A DNA stretch of 61,142 nucleotides from Chitinispirillaceae bacterium (GCA_016929595.1 JAFGIN010000205.1:1-61142); one strand, 5' to 3'. Positions 8,797 to 19,135 are shown, numbered from the stretch's first letter. Notes: generated by a model from the sequence alone, not told the origin. Numbers and translations: made by a program.

Positions 8797-11700
8797 ATGA
8801 CCATTCGTTCACATAAAATAAGCATGATCTCTCTGTCAGTGATCTCTGTTCTTTTTATAACATGCCAGCATTTCACAAACCCATTTGACCGTCTTGAAAA
8901 TGCAGACATACATATTACCGAAAACACCACATTCGCAACGCAATGGGTTGACACATTAGACATCTTTTCAAACGATACACTTTATCTTGCTGCAACAGTT
9001 CCTGAGCTTATCGACTCTTATACAGTAACCATTCCAAATAACCGTGATTTTCAAAAGAAAACAGTTATTAAACCCAGAGCTGCTGCGCATCCGTTTCGAA
9101 TTTCAGTCTATGCAACCGGTGATCAGAGAATAACCATCGACGTATTCCGCAACGATGGGAAACCCAAGCCTCAGAATATTTTATTCTACGCAAAAAATCC
9201 TCTTCGTCAGGAAAATCTGCTGGAATGTGATCTTAATGACAGCATAACACTTTCTACCGATCCGGTACAGGACAGTAAAGTTATCTATACCTGGATTCTG
9301 GATCATCAGATTATAAGATCCCCTTATTCAAATGAACGAATCAGGGCATACCAGATGGATAACAGAATACGTTCCGGACGCCTTTATGTATCTGACAGCG
9401 TTTTCAAATCATCCGAAACAACCTTCGAATTTTCTTTTATTGACAATATCCCGCCAGTAATCACCTGTGATGGTCTGGATAAAAGCACAAAAATAATAAG
9501 GACTGCCGATTCAATATTTTTATTAAGTGTTCATATCGATGACGGTTATGAACAACCTGTCAGCACAGTGGAATTCAACAATACTCTCTATGAACCGGTT
9601 TCCAATAATATCTACAAAAAAATGTTCGCAAATACCCACACCTACACACAGGACCATCCCTATTCAATCGTCATCAAAGCAACTGACAATTTCGACAATA
9701 CTGCACATGACACATTTAAAATTGTTTTCGATCCTTCATATGTTAAAAAGGATACAACATATATTACGATTTATAAATTACAAGGAGATACATTAAGGAC
9801 AGCTTCCAATCCAGCCAGTCTTACCGGAACCATTTCACATTCCGGAAGTAAGCCTGTAAACCTGAAAGCGACATTGAACGATTCTCCGCTGTTTGATACA
9901 CCATTCAGTTCAGGAAGCGGCGTATGGAGTCAGGCATGCCCACTGCAACAGGGACAAAATAATCTCACCTTAAAAGCATTCAGTGAAACTGGTGTTCTAC
10001 TCACCATAAGAAGTCTGTCGATTGTATACAATAGCGCCACTGCAGACAACACTCCACCGATACTGCTTCCTCCACTTGTAAATGATATAGAGTCCGAACG
10101 TCATTATGTAGCCAGCAGTTCTGCACAGCTTTCATTCATGGCATATGATTATGAGAGTGGAATTAAAAGCATAATCATTAATAGAACCGATACTCTCAGT
10201 GTTACTCCAGGTCAATTTCTCTGGCGTAAAACTATCAGCAATATCAGACATGAATGGGAATCTGTTTTTCTGGAAATATCGGACTTTCAGGGTAATACAA
10301 CATTCGATACAATCCGTGTCTGCTATAACAGACTGCCAATAGCAAAGCCATCAGAGCTTCCTTACGGGATAGAAATTAATAAAGTATATACTGAAGAGAT
10401 CTCACTTTTCGATCCTGATAATGATACGATGAGAGTGATACCTGTAAAAATACCCCCTGATCTTGTATTTTCAGATAACAATACACAATTCAGCTGGCTC
10501 CCCAATTCCGAACACATCGGTGCAGACACTCTGATTTTTCAAATTTACGACCGCTTCCAGACCTCCGAACAGTATATCTGGCCATTCATGATCTTTGACC
10601 CATCACTAGTAAACCTTTCTGTTTCTCTTGCTGACAGTCAAAACATTCCGGAGTTTTTAAAGGCTCTGCAGGATACACTGCACATTTCAACAACTCTCGG
10701 CGTACCATCAGGAACTCCACCCTACACCTATCGTATACAGATACTCAAAAAAAGCGGATTTCTGGACAGCAGTTCCGATGATGGTATATTCGCCTGGACA
10801 CCGGATACAGCGGATGTGGGAGAATGCCAGATACGATTATATGTCGAAGATGGACTTAAACATTCCGACACGTTAATATCAGACCTTCTTATCGTATATC
10901 CCAACAGCGATGAAGCACAACTGAATCTCAAAAGTATGAGCGGCGCGACCTGGATCGACAGCGGCAATCTGTTTCTTACTGAACCAGATTCAACGGGACT
11001 ACTGACATTTGAAATAGTTGACAAAGACCATCCCGTAACTGAGAACTACGATGTCACCGTGACAATAGACGGGGTTACAACAAAATTTTCTCCTGCTGAA
11101 AAATTGTTCCAGTTTTCAATCGTTCCACCATCATTTAATATTGATTCCGTACTCTTCACCCTTAAAGACAATACCCGATTGCACCCCTGCTCCCTACAGT
11201 ATATAATTATCAATCCGGTTTCCGACCCGACACTTATTTCCGGACTTGAGCACTGGTACAAACCGGAGAATCTGACTTCAACCTTCTTTTCCATTACCTG
11301 GAAAGATCAATTAAGTACTAACAACAATTTTACCGCCAACGATGGTGTCTCTTCAATTATGAACGGATTGAATAATAACACAACAGTTAAGCTCAGTTCA
11401 TCGTATCTTACTAATCCTGAAGGCGGCAACTGGATGGCTGATCCGTTTACCATATTTATCCTTGCAAAGTACGATTCCCTGTTATCATCCAGCCAGACAC
11501 TCATAGCCAATTTCAATCCGAACATGTACAGTTCATTTTCTCTGGGCCTCTCAGCAGCCGGAGAGGTTATCGCTTTTACAAATTCAACTATGTTCTCAAA
11601 TACAGCTAAGACCTCTTTACGTACAGATAAGAACACCTGGTATATCTACTCTTTCCGCTCCAGTGGTATAGAGCAGAATAATTCCATCACTGTTACCGCA

Positions 11701-11898
11701 GGTATCAACAGAAGCTTCGAAAATGTTACTATCATGAATGTACCCGATGAATTCAGTATGTCAATCGGTTCACATAATCGAACGACGAATAAATGGTCTG
11801 GTGAGCTTGCAGACATACTCCATTATAACAGATCACTGAGCTCTGCAGAATGTAGAAGTGTCATTGGATATCTCATGGACAGGTATGGTTTGAGATAA
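8797..11898 (+). CDS. large surface lipoprotein with Ig-like repeats and LamG-like C-terminus
   Basis: About 1033 residues. ATG 8797 is preferred because GGAA lies 10 bases upstream; an in-frame GTG lies at 8791. The N-terminus has a hydrophobic signal ending in FITC, a plausible lipid-attachment Cys. The body is beta-rich with repeated Ig- or cadherin-like units (for example the LFDPDNDTMRV and FSWLPNSEHIGADTL segments, as in putative-Ig domains). The last 220 residues, from GLEHWYKPENL to GELADILHYNRSLSSAE, look like a concanavalin-A/LamG jelly roll, a carbohydrate-binding fold. It ends the kinase operon. A role as surface adhesin is inference. Confidence 0.8.
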   Translation: MTIRSHKISMISLSVISVLFITCQHFTNPFDRLENADIHITENTTFATQWVDTLDIFSNDTLYLAATVPELIDSYTVTIPNNRDFQKKTVIKPRAAAHPFRISVYATGDQRITIDVFRNDGKPKPQNILFYAKNPLRQENLLECDLNDSITLSTDPVQDSKVIYTWILDHQIIRSPYSNERIRAYQMDNRIRSGRLYVSDSVFKSSETTFEFSFIDNIPPVITCDGLDKSTKIIRTADSIFLLSVHIDDGYEQPVSTVEFNNTLYEPVSNNIYKKMFANTHTYTQDHPYSIVIKATDNFDNTAHDTFKIVFDPSYVKKDTTYITIYKLQGDTLRTASNPASLTGTISHSGSKPVNLKATLNDSPLFDTPFSSGSGVWSQACPLQQGQNNLTLKAFSETGVLLTIRSLSIVYNSATADNTPPILLPPLVNDIESERHYVASSSAQLSFMAYDYESGIKSIIINRTDTLSVTPGQFLWRKTISNIRHEWESVFLEISDFQGNTTFDTIRVCYNRLPIAKPSELPYGIEINKVYTEEISLFDPDNDTMRVIPVKIPPDLVFSDNNTQFSWLPNSEHIGADTLIFQIYDRFQTSEQYIWPFMIFDPSLVNLSVSLADSQNIPEFLKALQDTLHISTTLGVPSGTPPYTYRIQILKKSGFLDSSSDDGIFAWTPDTADVGECQIRLYVEDGLKHSDTLISDLLIVYPNSDEAQLNLKSMSGATWIDSGNLFLTEPDSTGLLTFEIVDKDHPVTENYDVTVTIDGVTTKFSPAEKLFQFSIVPPSFNIDSVLFTLKDNTRLHPCSLQYIIINPVSDPTLISGLEHWYKPENLTSTFFSITWKDQLSTNNNFTANDGVSSIMNGLNNNTTVKLSSSYLTNPEGGNWMADPFTIFILAKYDSLLSSSQTLIANFNPNMYSSFSLGLSAAGEVIAFTNSTMFSNTAKTSLRTDKNTWYIYSFRSSGIEQNNSITVTAGINRSFENVTIMNVPDEFSMSIGSHNRTTNKWSGELADILHYNRSLSSAECRSVIGYLMDRYGLR

Positions 11899-11918
11899 CA
11901 ACTGTAAGAGAAGGAAAA

Positions 11919-13259
11919 TCAGGTGTCCTGAATTGTTACATTACCAGAAGTAATCCATCTGTCCATTTCCTGAAGCGCCCTTGTGCAATAGAGTTCCTTT
12001 TTTTCTTTCTTGCCAATTTTCTTTCGCGTTGAAATAAGTGGATCAAAGAGACCGAAATGAACATTTGAGGGAGTATACGGGGTATCTCCGGTGGCTGTCA
12101 CATGACGTAATAAGGAGCCAAGAGCAGTTGTTGTGGGTGGCGGCTGTAATGAACCGCTTTTTATTCTTGATGCAAGAAACCGGGCTGCACTGTGTCCGGT
12201 AGCGATACTCTCAGTATATCCCTCGCTGCCGCACATCTGCCCGCACAGGTAGACATCCGGCATTGACCGGAATGACAAATCCGCTGACAGCATAAGTGGT
12301 GCATCGAGATACGTATTACGGTGAATACTTCCATAACGAAGAAACTCTGCATTCTGCATTCCTGGAATAAGAGAAAAAACTTTTTTCTGTTCGCCAATAG
12401 TCAATCTTGTCTGAAACCCGACCATATTGTAACTATCAGCAGACGCATTTTCCTTACGCAACTGACATACGGCATAAGGCCACCTTCCCGTTCGCGGATC
12501 AGTCAGACCAACAGGCCGCAGGGGGCCAAACGAGAGCGCATCAAAACCCCGCTGCGCCGCAACCTCTACAGGCAGACAGGCTTCAAAAAAACGGGCATCT
12601 TCAAAAAGCCTTGCATTCACCTGATCAGCGCTGCGAAGCGCATCGTAAAAACGCCCATACTCTTCTTTTGAAAATGGACAATTAAGATAATCACCTTCAC
12701 CCTCTTCCCACCTTGAGGCAGAAAAGACAATCGACCTGTCCAGAGAATCTGCAGAAACAATCGGAGCTATCGCATCATAAAAATGAAGTGATTTCGATGA
12801 GACTTTTGATAAAAGCCACTCGACCAGCGGTTCAGATGCCAGCGGACCGGCAGCAATGATACAGTATGTATGATTCACGGGAGGTGATGAAAGTTCTTTT
12901 CGGGTGAATGTAATAGCGGGATCACTGATCAATTGTTCCAGCACGCGTCCGGAAAACAATTCTCTGTCAACTGCAAGCGCAGAACCTGCATCAACGGCAC
13001 ATTCACGGGCGATCTGAAGAAGCGGGCTCTGCAGCTTCGTCAATTCAGCTTTAAGTAAACCATGTGCAGACGGAAGTTCGCAGGATTTGAATGAATTGGA
13101 ACAGACCAGCTCGGCGGGAAGATCGGTTTTATGGGCCGGTGAACACCAGTGCGGTCTCGCTTCGAAAAGCTCTACGCGAATACCGCAACGGCTCAAAACA
13201 AGAGCGGCTTCACTCCCGGCCAGACCACCACCGATAACTGCAACTGAGATATCATTCAT
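11919..13259 (-). CDS. trmFO: methylenetetrahydrofolate--tRNA-(uracil-5-)-methyltransferase TrmFO
   Basis: The 446-residue product has an N-terminal FAD-binding motif IGGGLAGSEAA, the conserved ELVCSNSFKS with the active-site Cys (Cys53), and the family segments GFQTRL and LCGQMCGSEGYTES. TrmFO makes m5U54 in the T-loop of tRNAs using methylene-THF and FADH2. Length fits the family. It starts 12 bases after the topA stop, as often found, and ends convergently 20 bases from the kinase operon. Confidence 0.97.
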   Translation of the reverse strand: MNDISVAVIGGGLAGSEAALVLSRCGIRVELFEARPHWCSPAHKTDLPAELVCSNSFKSCELPSAHGLLKAELTKLQSPLLQIARECAVDAGSALAVDRELFSGRVLEQLISDPAITFTRKELSSPPVNHTYCIIAAGPLASEPLVEWLLSKVSSKSLHFYDAIAPIVSADSLDRSIVFSASRWEEGEGDYLNCPFSKEEYGRFYDALRSADQVNARLFEDARFFEACLPVEVAAQRGFDALSFGPLRPVGLTDPRTGRWPYAVCQLRKENASADSYNMVGFQTRLTIGEQKKVFSLIPGMQNAEFLRYGSIHRNTYLDAPLMLSADLSFRSMPDVYLCGQMCGSEGYTESIATGHSAARFLASRIKSGSLQPPPTTTALGSLLRHVTATGDTPYTPSNVHFGLFDPLISTRKKIGKKEKKELYCTRALQEMDRWITSGNVTIQDT

Positions 13260-13271
13260 GTGACGGTTCTA

Positions 13272-15545
13272 TCACGATTCACCGTTATCTGCAGCATCTT
13301 CGGCCGGAGGCGCGATCTGCTTCTCGAAACGGCACGACGGACATTTTATCACTTTGCCCTTTCGCTTTGACTCCTTGACTACCATTACCGGCGAACCGCA
13401 TTTTTCACAAGTTTCCTTAACAGGACGATCCCAAACCGCAAACGTGCACTTCGGATAATTGTTGCAGCCATAAAATATTTTTCCCCGCTTGGTTTTTCTT
13501 TCAACCAGCTGGCCTGTACAATCTTTCTGCGGACAATTCACTCCTGTCGACATCGATTTTGTATTTCTACACTCAGGGTAACGGGAACATCCAAGAAACC
13601 GGTTACCATTTACCGACAACATTACCATCGGTGAACCACACTTATCACAGATTTCGTCAGTTTCAACCGGTACGGTTTTCTCAAGAGGTTCAGTATATTT
13701 ACAATCAGGAAAGCCCTGGCACGCAAGAAATTTTCCATTACGACTCCACTTTATCACCAGCGGATGCTGCTTGCATGAAGGACAGATACGATCGGTTACC
13801 TCCTGATTGCGTGCCCTGAGGTCTTTTATGCTATTCTTAACATTTTCAAGCCTTCCCGAGAAGGGGCCATAGAAGTCCCTGAGAACCTCGACCCAGTTAA
13901 CATCGCCAACCTCAACCTTATCAAGAGTATTCTCCATCTCAGCAGTGAAACCGACACCAAACACATCGGGAAACTCTTTCACCAGAATATCTCTCACCAT
14001 GAAGCCGACTTCTGAGGGAATAAACCTTTTACTTTCAATAACAACGTATTTTCGACGTTTTATGGTATCGATAATCTGTGCATAGGTACTTGGCCGGCCA
14101 ATCCCTTTATCTTCAAGCTCCCTCACCAACGATGCTTCAGTATAGCGCGGCGGCGGTTGCGTGAAATGCTGTTTATCCAAAAGCCGCTTCAATTCGACAC
14201 TTACATTCTTCTGCAGATCCGGAAGCCGCTCATTCCCTTCAGATTCATTATTGTCTTCAACCGTTTCATCGTAGAGCGCCAGAAAACCATCAAATTTCAA
14301 TATCGAACCATGGGCTCTGAAAATACAATTATCACCAACAATATCAACCCTGGTTGAATCAAAAACAGCATTCTCCATTTGTGAAGCAAGAAACCGTTTC
14401 CAGATCAGTTCATAAAGACGAAACTGGTCTTTGGAAAGATATCCCTTGACACAATCAGGATGAAAATCTTTATTCACCTGTGATGGTCTGATTGCTTCGT
14501 GAGCATCCTGGGCGTTTTTGTTTTTCCCGTAAAACCTGGGTGATGAAGGCAGGTGTTTTTCTCCGTACACCTCCCCTATGAGCACACGTGCATCGGTAAG
14601 AGCCTCCTGAGCGATTCGGGTTGAATCGGTACGCATGTAGGTAATCAACCCCAGAGAACCAAGATGCCCCAGCTCAAGACCTTCATAAAGCTGCTGCGCA
14701 ACCATCATTGTCTTTGCAGCAGTAAACCCGAGTTTCTTTGATGCTTCCTGCTGCAGGGTACTTGTTATAAACGGTGGATAAGGTTTTCGTACCTTTTCCG
14801 ACCTTGTAACATCACCAACAGTAAACTGCACAGGTGAAAGCCGTCTGATAAGTTCTGCAGCTGTTGCACCATCAGGAATAAGGGGATTATCAGCATCACC
14901 CTTTTTTCCATCAACAGAAATCAGCTTTGAGCCAAAAACCGTATTACTATACTCGAATCGTCCCTGTATCGACCAGTACTCTTTCTGAACAAACGCTTTT
15001 ATCTCATCTTCACGCTCGCAAATAAGCCGTAATGCAACAGACTGCACACGACCGGCACTGAGCCCCTTGAATACCGTTCGCCACAGTATGGGCGAAACCT
15101 GATAGCCGACGATTCTATCGAGAATCCGGCGGGCCTGCTGCGCATTTACCTTGTTGGTATCGATATCATGAGGGAAATCGAATGCCTGAAGAACGGCTCT
15201 TTTCGTAATTTCATTGAACATCACCCTCTTGACATTCGTATTTTCTTCACGTATTGACTCCGCAATATGCCACGCTATTGCTTCACCTTCACGATCAGGG
15301 TCGGGCGCAAGAAAAACATCCTCAACCTTCGATGCCTCACTTTTGAGCTCTTTAAGAATCTTCTGCTTACCTTTTGATGTAGTATATTTCGGCTTGAAAT
15401 CATGCTCAAGATCGACCCCAAGCTCCTTTTCAGGAAGATCGATGATATGCCCCATTGAAGCACGTACCGAATAATCCTTTCCAAGGTATTTAGAAATAGT
15501 CTTACACTTTGCAGGTGACTCAACTATTACCAGATGTTTGGCCAT
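13272..15545 (-). CDS. topA: DNA topoisomerase I
   Basis: The 757-residue type IA topoisomerase has the Toprim motif APDPDREGE (80-88) and the active-site Tyr in ITYMRTDSTR (Tyr303). The C-terminal part carries four Cys4 zinc-ribbon repeats (CPSCKQHP, CDKCGSP, CPQKDCTG, CEKCGSP), used in single-strand DNA binding. It relaxes negative supercoils. GAGGAAA lies ahead of the ATG. It follows purH by 27 bases and leads into trmFO. Confidence 0.98.
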   Translation of the reverse strand: MAKHLVIVESPAKCKTISKYLGKDYSVRASMGHIIDLPEKELGVDLEHDFKPKYTTSKGKQKILKELKSEASKVEDVFLAPDPDREGEAIAWHIAESIREENTNVKRVMFNEITKRAVLQAFDFPHDIDTNKVNAQQARRILDRIVGYQVSPILWRTVFKGLSAGRVQSVALRLICEREDEIKAFVQKEYWSIQGRFEYSNTVFGSKLISVDGKKGDADNPLIPDGATAAELIRRLSPVQFTVGDVTRSEKVRKPYPPFITSTLQQEASKKLGFTAAKTMMVAQQLYEGLELGHLGSLGLITYMRTDSTRIAQEALTDARVLIGEVYGEKHLPSSPRFYGKNKNAQDAHEAIRPSQVNKDFHPDCVKGYLSKDQFRLYELIWKRFLASQMENAVFDSTRVDIVGDNCIFRAHGSILKFDGFLALYDETVEDNNESEGNERLPDLQKNVSVELKRLLDKQHFTQPPPRYTEASLVRELEDKGIGRPSTYAQIIDTIKRRKYVVIESKRFIPSEVGFMVRDILVKEFPDVFGVGFTAEMENTLDKVEVGDVNWVEVLRDFYGPFSGRLENVKNSIKDLRARNQEVTDRICPSCKQHPLVIKWSRNGKFLACQGFPDCKYTEPLEKTVPVETDEICDKCGSPMVMLSVNGNRFLGCSRYPECRNTKSMSTGVNCPQKDCTGQLVERKTKRGKIFYGCNNYPKCTFAVWDRPVKETCEKCGSPVMVVKESKRKGKVIKCPSCRFEKQIAPPAEDAADNGES

Positions 15546-15572
15546 AAATGAATTTCTTTCCTCTGTTCACTA

Positions 15573-17195
15573 TTAATGTCTGAAATGACGGGTTCCGGTA
15601 AATACCATCGCTATTCCAAAACGATTGCAGGCATCGATTACATCACTGTCCCGTTTCGATCCACCGGGTTGTACAATATATCGTATTCCCATTATATTTG
15701 CTACCTCTATCGTATCAGCGAATGGAAAAAAGGCATCTGATGCCATCACCATTTCACCGAATTCCGAAAAAACGCCATCCGCTGGAACTGTTTTTCCAAG
15801 GGTTGTGTACTCCGTAGTAAGATTTTCCTTTGCCCTTAAAACGGAGAGCTTCCTGAAAGAATCTACCCGGTTGGGTTGCCCGGCTCCCATTCCTTCTATC
15901 TTAAAGTACCCCTGAATATACTCACGCGCAAGCACTATCGCATTGGACTTAGTATGTTTACACGCTTTCCAGGCAAATATTGCCAGATTTTCTCTGTTTT
16001 TCTGGAAACTGGAACTGGTTACCGTTTCCCATTTTTCAAATAACGTATCATCACGGTCCTGAACAAGCAAACCACCAGTAACATGTTTGAGAACCGTCTT
16101 TTCCCTGTTTGAAGAAACGAGGCTACCCGTTTTTAATAAACGTATTGCACTGCTTTTTGCGCGCAAAAAAGCTACCGCATCATCAGTAAAATCGGGAGCA
16201 ATTACAATTTCAACAAATCGTCCCTCTAATCTTTTAGCTGCATCAAGATCCATAGTCGCTGAGAGAGCAACTATTCCACCGTATGCAGAAACCGGATCTC
16301 CACTCCATGCCGCCTCGAGAGCCTCAGAGGTTGTTGCGCCAGTTGCAAGCCCGCACGGATTGGTATGCTTAATTACTGCAACGGCAATCTGATCCCGGAA
16401 CTCTTTTACTACCTCAAAAGCCGCATCAGCATCAACAATATTATTGTAAGAAAGTTCCTTTCCATGAATCTGGACTGCAGAACTTACACAGGGCTCCGAA
16501 ATAGCCGGATTTATATAAAATGATGCTCCCTGATGCGGATTTTCACCATACCTGAGTCTTTTTCCCCCTGCATAACGAACGTTTAAAACACTTTCCTGAG
16601 TATACACTTTTGATAAATATTCATCAATAGTGGCATCATAAGCACTGGTGTGTCTGAATGCTTTTACCGCAAGTTTCTTTCGGGTTTCAAGCGTAACCCC
16701 ACCCGCATCAATAAGCTCTTTAATCACTGATGAATAATCGGAAGGATCGACTATAACTGTTACAAAATGATGATTCTTCGCTGCACTTCTGACCATTGCC
16801 GGCCCACCAATATCAATATTTTCAATGGCATCTTCAATCGTAACATCTGGTTTTTCAATCGTCTTTTTGAACGGATAAAGATTAACAACAACCATGTCGA
16901 TCTGCTCAATCCCATTATCTTCCATAGCCTTACAGTGCTGAGGGTTATCCCTCACTGCAAGTATGCCGCCATGTACTCTGGGATGAAGCGTCTTGACCCG
17001 TCCATCCATTATCTCCGGATGTTTTGTATAGGAATCAATTGAAATGACTTTTATTCCGGCATCCAACAGTGCTTTAGCAGTTCCACCTGTGGATAAAATT
17101 TCAATATTTTGAACAGCCAGAGCTCTTGCAAGCTCAAGAATTCCTGTTTTATCTGAAACACTAAGTAATGCACGTCGTACCGGCACAGTTGTCAT
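15573..17195 (-). CDS. purH: bifunctional AICAR formyltransferase / IMP cyclohydrolase PurH
   Basis: The ATG at 17195 is chosen over an upstream TTG because GGAGG lies 8 bases before it. The 540-residue product has an N-terminal MGS-like IMP cyclohydrolase domain (ALLSVSDKTGI at the start) and a C-terminal AICAR formyltransferase domain with LRYGENPHQ and KHTNPCG. It carries out the last two steps of IMP synthesis. No other pur genes are nearby; it leads a purH-topA-trmFO unit. Confidence 0.97.
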   Translation of the reverse strand: MTTVPVRRALLSVSDKTGILELARALAVQNIEILSTGGTAKALLDAGIKVISIDSYTKHPEIMDGRVKTLHPRVHGGILAVRDNPQHCKAMEDNGIEQIDMVVVNLYPFKKTIEKPDVTIEDAIENIDIGGPAMVRSAAKNHHFVTVIVDPSDYSSVIKELIDAGGVTLETRKKLAVKAFRHTSAYDATIDEYLSKVYTQESVLNVRYAGGKRLRYGENPHQGASFYINPAISEPCVSSAVQIHGKELSYNNIVDADAAFEVVKEFRDQIAVAVIKHTNPCGLATGATTSEALEAAWSGDPVSAYGGIVALSATMDLDAAKRLEGRFVEIVIAPDFTDDAVAFLRAKSSAIRLLKTGSLVSSNREKTVLKHVTGGLLVQDRDDTLFEKWETVTSSSFQKNRENLAIFAWKACKHTKSNAIVLAREYIQGYFKIEGMGAGQPNRVDSFRKLSVLRAKENLTTEYTTLGKTVPADGVFSEFGEMVMASDAFFPFADTIEVANIMGIRYIVQPGGSKRDSDVIDACNRFGIAMVFTGTRHFRH

Positions 17196-17278
17196 ATAAT
17201 CAGCCTCCAAAAAAAAATTAACGGTTCTAAAAAATGATTAATTGTGCAGAACAATGCAAAGATTAAATGTAAGATATA

Positions 17279-17421
17279 GTCAAAGAATAAGTGTGTCACC
17301 TATACGCCCGTCCTCCGTATCAGCAACTTCTACTGCGGAGGGTGGACAGGATTTTGGCTGGAGTCAAAGGCACCGTTGCAGCAGCATAATTTAGATATTA
17401 TTGTAACAGTTATTCTTTGAC
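17279..17421. repeat. 143-bp element with perfect 12-bp terminal inverted repeats
   Basis: GTCAAAGAATAA at 17279-17290 is matched by its exact reverse complement at 17410-17421. A second, inner pair (CCTCCG near 17311 and CGGAGG near 17335) lies inside. No coding frame is seen in the interior. The layout fits a small non-autonomous mobile element or a structured RNA. It sits between purH and tRNA-Leu. No target-site duplication is obvious at the ends. Confidence 0.45.
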
Positions 17422-17452
17422 AGGCTCTAAGCCTGGAGGAATGAAGCATTTT

Positions 17453-17536
17453 TGCCGAAGTCCGGAATCGAACCGGAATGATATTGCTATCGCTGGATTT
17501 TGAGTCCAGTGCGTCTACCAGTTCCGCCACTTCGGC
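17453..17536 (-). tRNA. tRNA-Leu (anticodon CAA)
   Basis: Read on the minus strand it starts GCCGAAGTGGCGGAACTGG and has the leucine-type long variable arm. The acceptor stem pairs GCCGAAG with CTTCGGC, the anticodon stem pairs CTGGA with TCCAG around loop CTCAAAA (anticodon CAA, reading UUG), and the T-arm has GGTTCGATTCC. The discriminator base is A. The 3' CCA is not encoded, so a CCA-adding enzyme is needed. Confidence 0.95.
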
Positions 17537-17602
17537 AAGAACTGTAAAATTACTATTTTATTACGAAGTAAGCAATAATTATGGAAAAATAATTCTGAAC
17601 AA

Positions 17603-17866
17603 TCATTTTTCTTCTGGATCCACAAATGGCCATCCATCCCCGTTTTCCTCGATATCTAAACCCTTCTCCGGATCCTCTTCATTACTATTGAGCTGCTCGA
17701 TAGTGTCTTCAATGATAGAGTTTGAATTTATTTCCACAAATTCACATACCTCATCATATCCCGCACTCCTGTTCTTTTTCAAAAACTCCATAATCGATAA
17801 CCCTGTCGAAAGCATGATATTATGCACCAGGTTCTCATCATACAATCTGCAATGCTTACTTCCCAT
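17603..17866 (-). CDS. small acidic hypothetical protein
   Basis: The frame is open from 17908, but the ATG at 17866 has a strong GGAAGGG site 6 bases upstream, giving 87 residues (MGSKHCRLYDEN...). The C-terminal third is strongly acidic (NSNEEDPEKG, VDPEEK). There is no signal peptide or membrane segment. I do not recognise a family. It follows the HD-GYP gene by about 60 bases on the same strand and may be co-transcribed with it. Confidence 0.55.
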   Translation of the reverse strand: MGSKHCRLYDENLVHNIMLSTGLSIMEFLKKNRSAGYDEVCEFVEINSNSIIEDTIEQLNSNEEDPEKGLDIEENGDGWPFVDPEEK

Positions 17867-17926
17867 GAATAACCCTTCCAAATGCAGCGGTGATTGACCC
17901 GATGACATTTGCTGTAACTATTTGTT

Positions 17927-19135
17927 TCAATCAAAAGGCGATTTCTGTATATAATCGCTTATCTTAACATTAAAATCCTTTGGATTCAACGATGATTCGA
18001 TGCTGTATTTTTTTCTGTTACTCTCAGTTTGTAACTCCGCGAGTTTATACTCTCTGGGTTCAGAATATCGTATCCCATCCGGAGAGTAAAGAACAAGAAT
18101 GTCAGGAGCCAGAATTTTTCCTTTTTCAACCCTTACAACAACCCCCAGCTCACCGGTTCCCAGCCGCACAAAACTTCCTACCGGATAGATGCCGAGATGA
18201 CGAGTGAAAAACTCCACAATTCTGCGGGGAAACTCCACATCGCATCCTTGAAAAATAGTTGCAAGAGCACGCTGAGGAGTCCATGCCGGACGATAAACCC
18301 GATCAGTGGTCATCGCATCATACACATCCGCAACCGCAGCCATTACTCCAGCTTCACTAATCTGACTGCCGGTGATCCCTCTGGGATATCCTTTTCCATT
18401 GAACCGCTCGTGATGCTCATATACAATAAGACGCGACACATCAGTTATTGTACGGCTGTACCGCAAAATATCAATGCCCAGTTGAGGGTGTCGCTTCATC
18501 ACATTAAACTCATCTTCGGTATATTTGCCCGCCTTATTTAAAATATGTTCAGGTATACGCATTTTGCCAATATCATGAAGCAGCCCGCCAATACCAACCT
18601 CAAGTAAAGCGTTTTTATTATATTGCATCGCTTTTGCCACAGATGTCAAAAGAATACCAACATTTACAGAATGAACATAGGTATACTCATCATACCCCTT
18701 GATCTGTGCAAGCGAAAGTAAAGCATCAGGATTTCTTAGAATACTGGAAACAATTTTTTCCCCGGCAATTTCAATTTCTCCGGCGGTAAACGGTCTTCCG
18801 GTTCTTACAGCATGCAAGGTATTTTTAGTGGCTTCAAGCGTACTCTGATGTACTTCCTTGGCTCTGGATAACTCCAGATAATACTCCTCTTCCCGCTTTA
18901 AAAGCTCCTGCTTCTTGAGTTTTTCAATCGGAACATCGACTCCATCACGAATGTTTATATAGACAGCGGAGACACCCCGTTTTTTAAGGACTTCGATCTG
19001 CCCGGGGGAGGTAACCTCAACCTGGCTTGAAATCAGAAGAACACCCTCATCATTGAACACATCTTCAAGCACCATGCCCGGTTCAACATCAGAAATATCT
19101 ATTTTCCTTAAATAACTCTTACCAGTGGCAGCCAT
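17927..19135 (-). CDS. HD-GYP cyclic-di-GMP phosphodiesterase
   Basis: The 402-residue soluble protein has an N-terminal DUF3391-like segment (10-65), a charged helical linker, an HD-GYP domain and a small C-terminal beta extension. The metal-binding pair is in LLHDIGK (HD at 187-188), followed by HPQLG, HHERFNGKGYPRG (GYP at 249-251) and DVYDAMTTDR. All hallmark residues are present, so hydrolysis of c-di-GMP to pGpG or GMP is likely. AAGGAT precedes the ATG. Together with the HDOD protein at 42317 it points to c-di-GMP or stress signalling in this organism. Confidence 0.93.
   Translation of the reverse strand: MAATGKSYLRKIDISDVEPGMVLEDVFNDEGVLLISSQVEVTSPGQIEVLKKRGVSAVYINIRDGVDVPIEKLKKQELLKREEEYYLELSRAKEVHQSTLEATKNTLHAVRTGRPFTAGEIEIAGEKIVSSILRNPDALLSLAQIKGYDEYTYVHSVNVGILLTSVAKAMQYNKNALLEVGIGGLLHDIGKMRIPEHILNKAGKYTEDEFNVMKRHPQLGIDILRYSRTITDVSRLIVYEHHERFNGKGYPRGITGSQISEAGVMAAVADVYDAMTTDRVYRPAWTPQRALATIFQGCDVEFPRRIVEFFTRHLGIYPVGSFVRLGTGELGVVVRVEKGKILAPDILVLYSPDGIRYSEPREYKLAELQTESNRKKYSIESSLNPKDFNVKISDYIQKSPFD

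Noticed and set aside
17330-17530. Open frame on the minus strand starting MAELVDALDSKSSDS
   Set aside because: It overlays tRNA-Leu; this peptide is the usual false translation of leucine tRNA genes.
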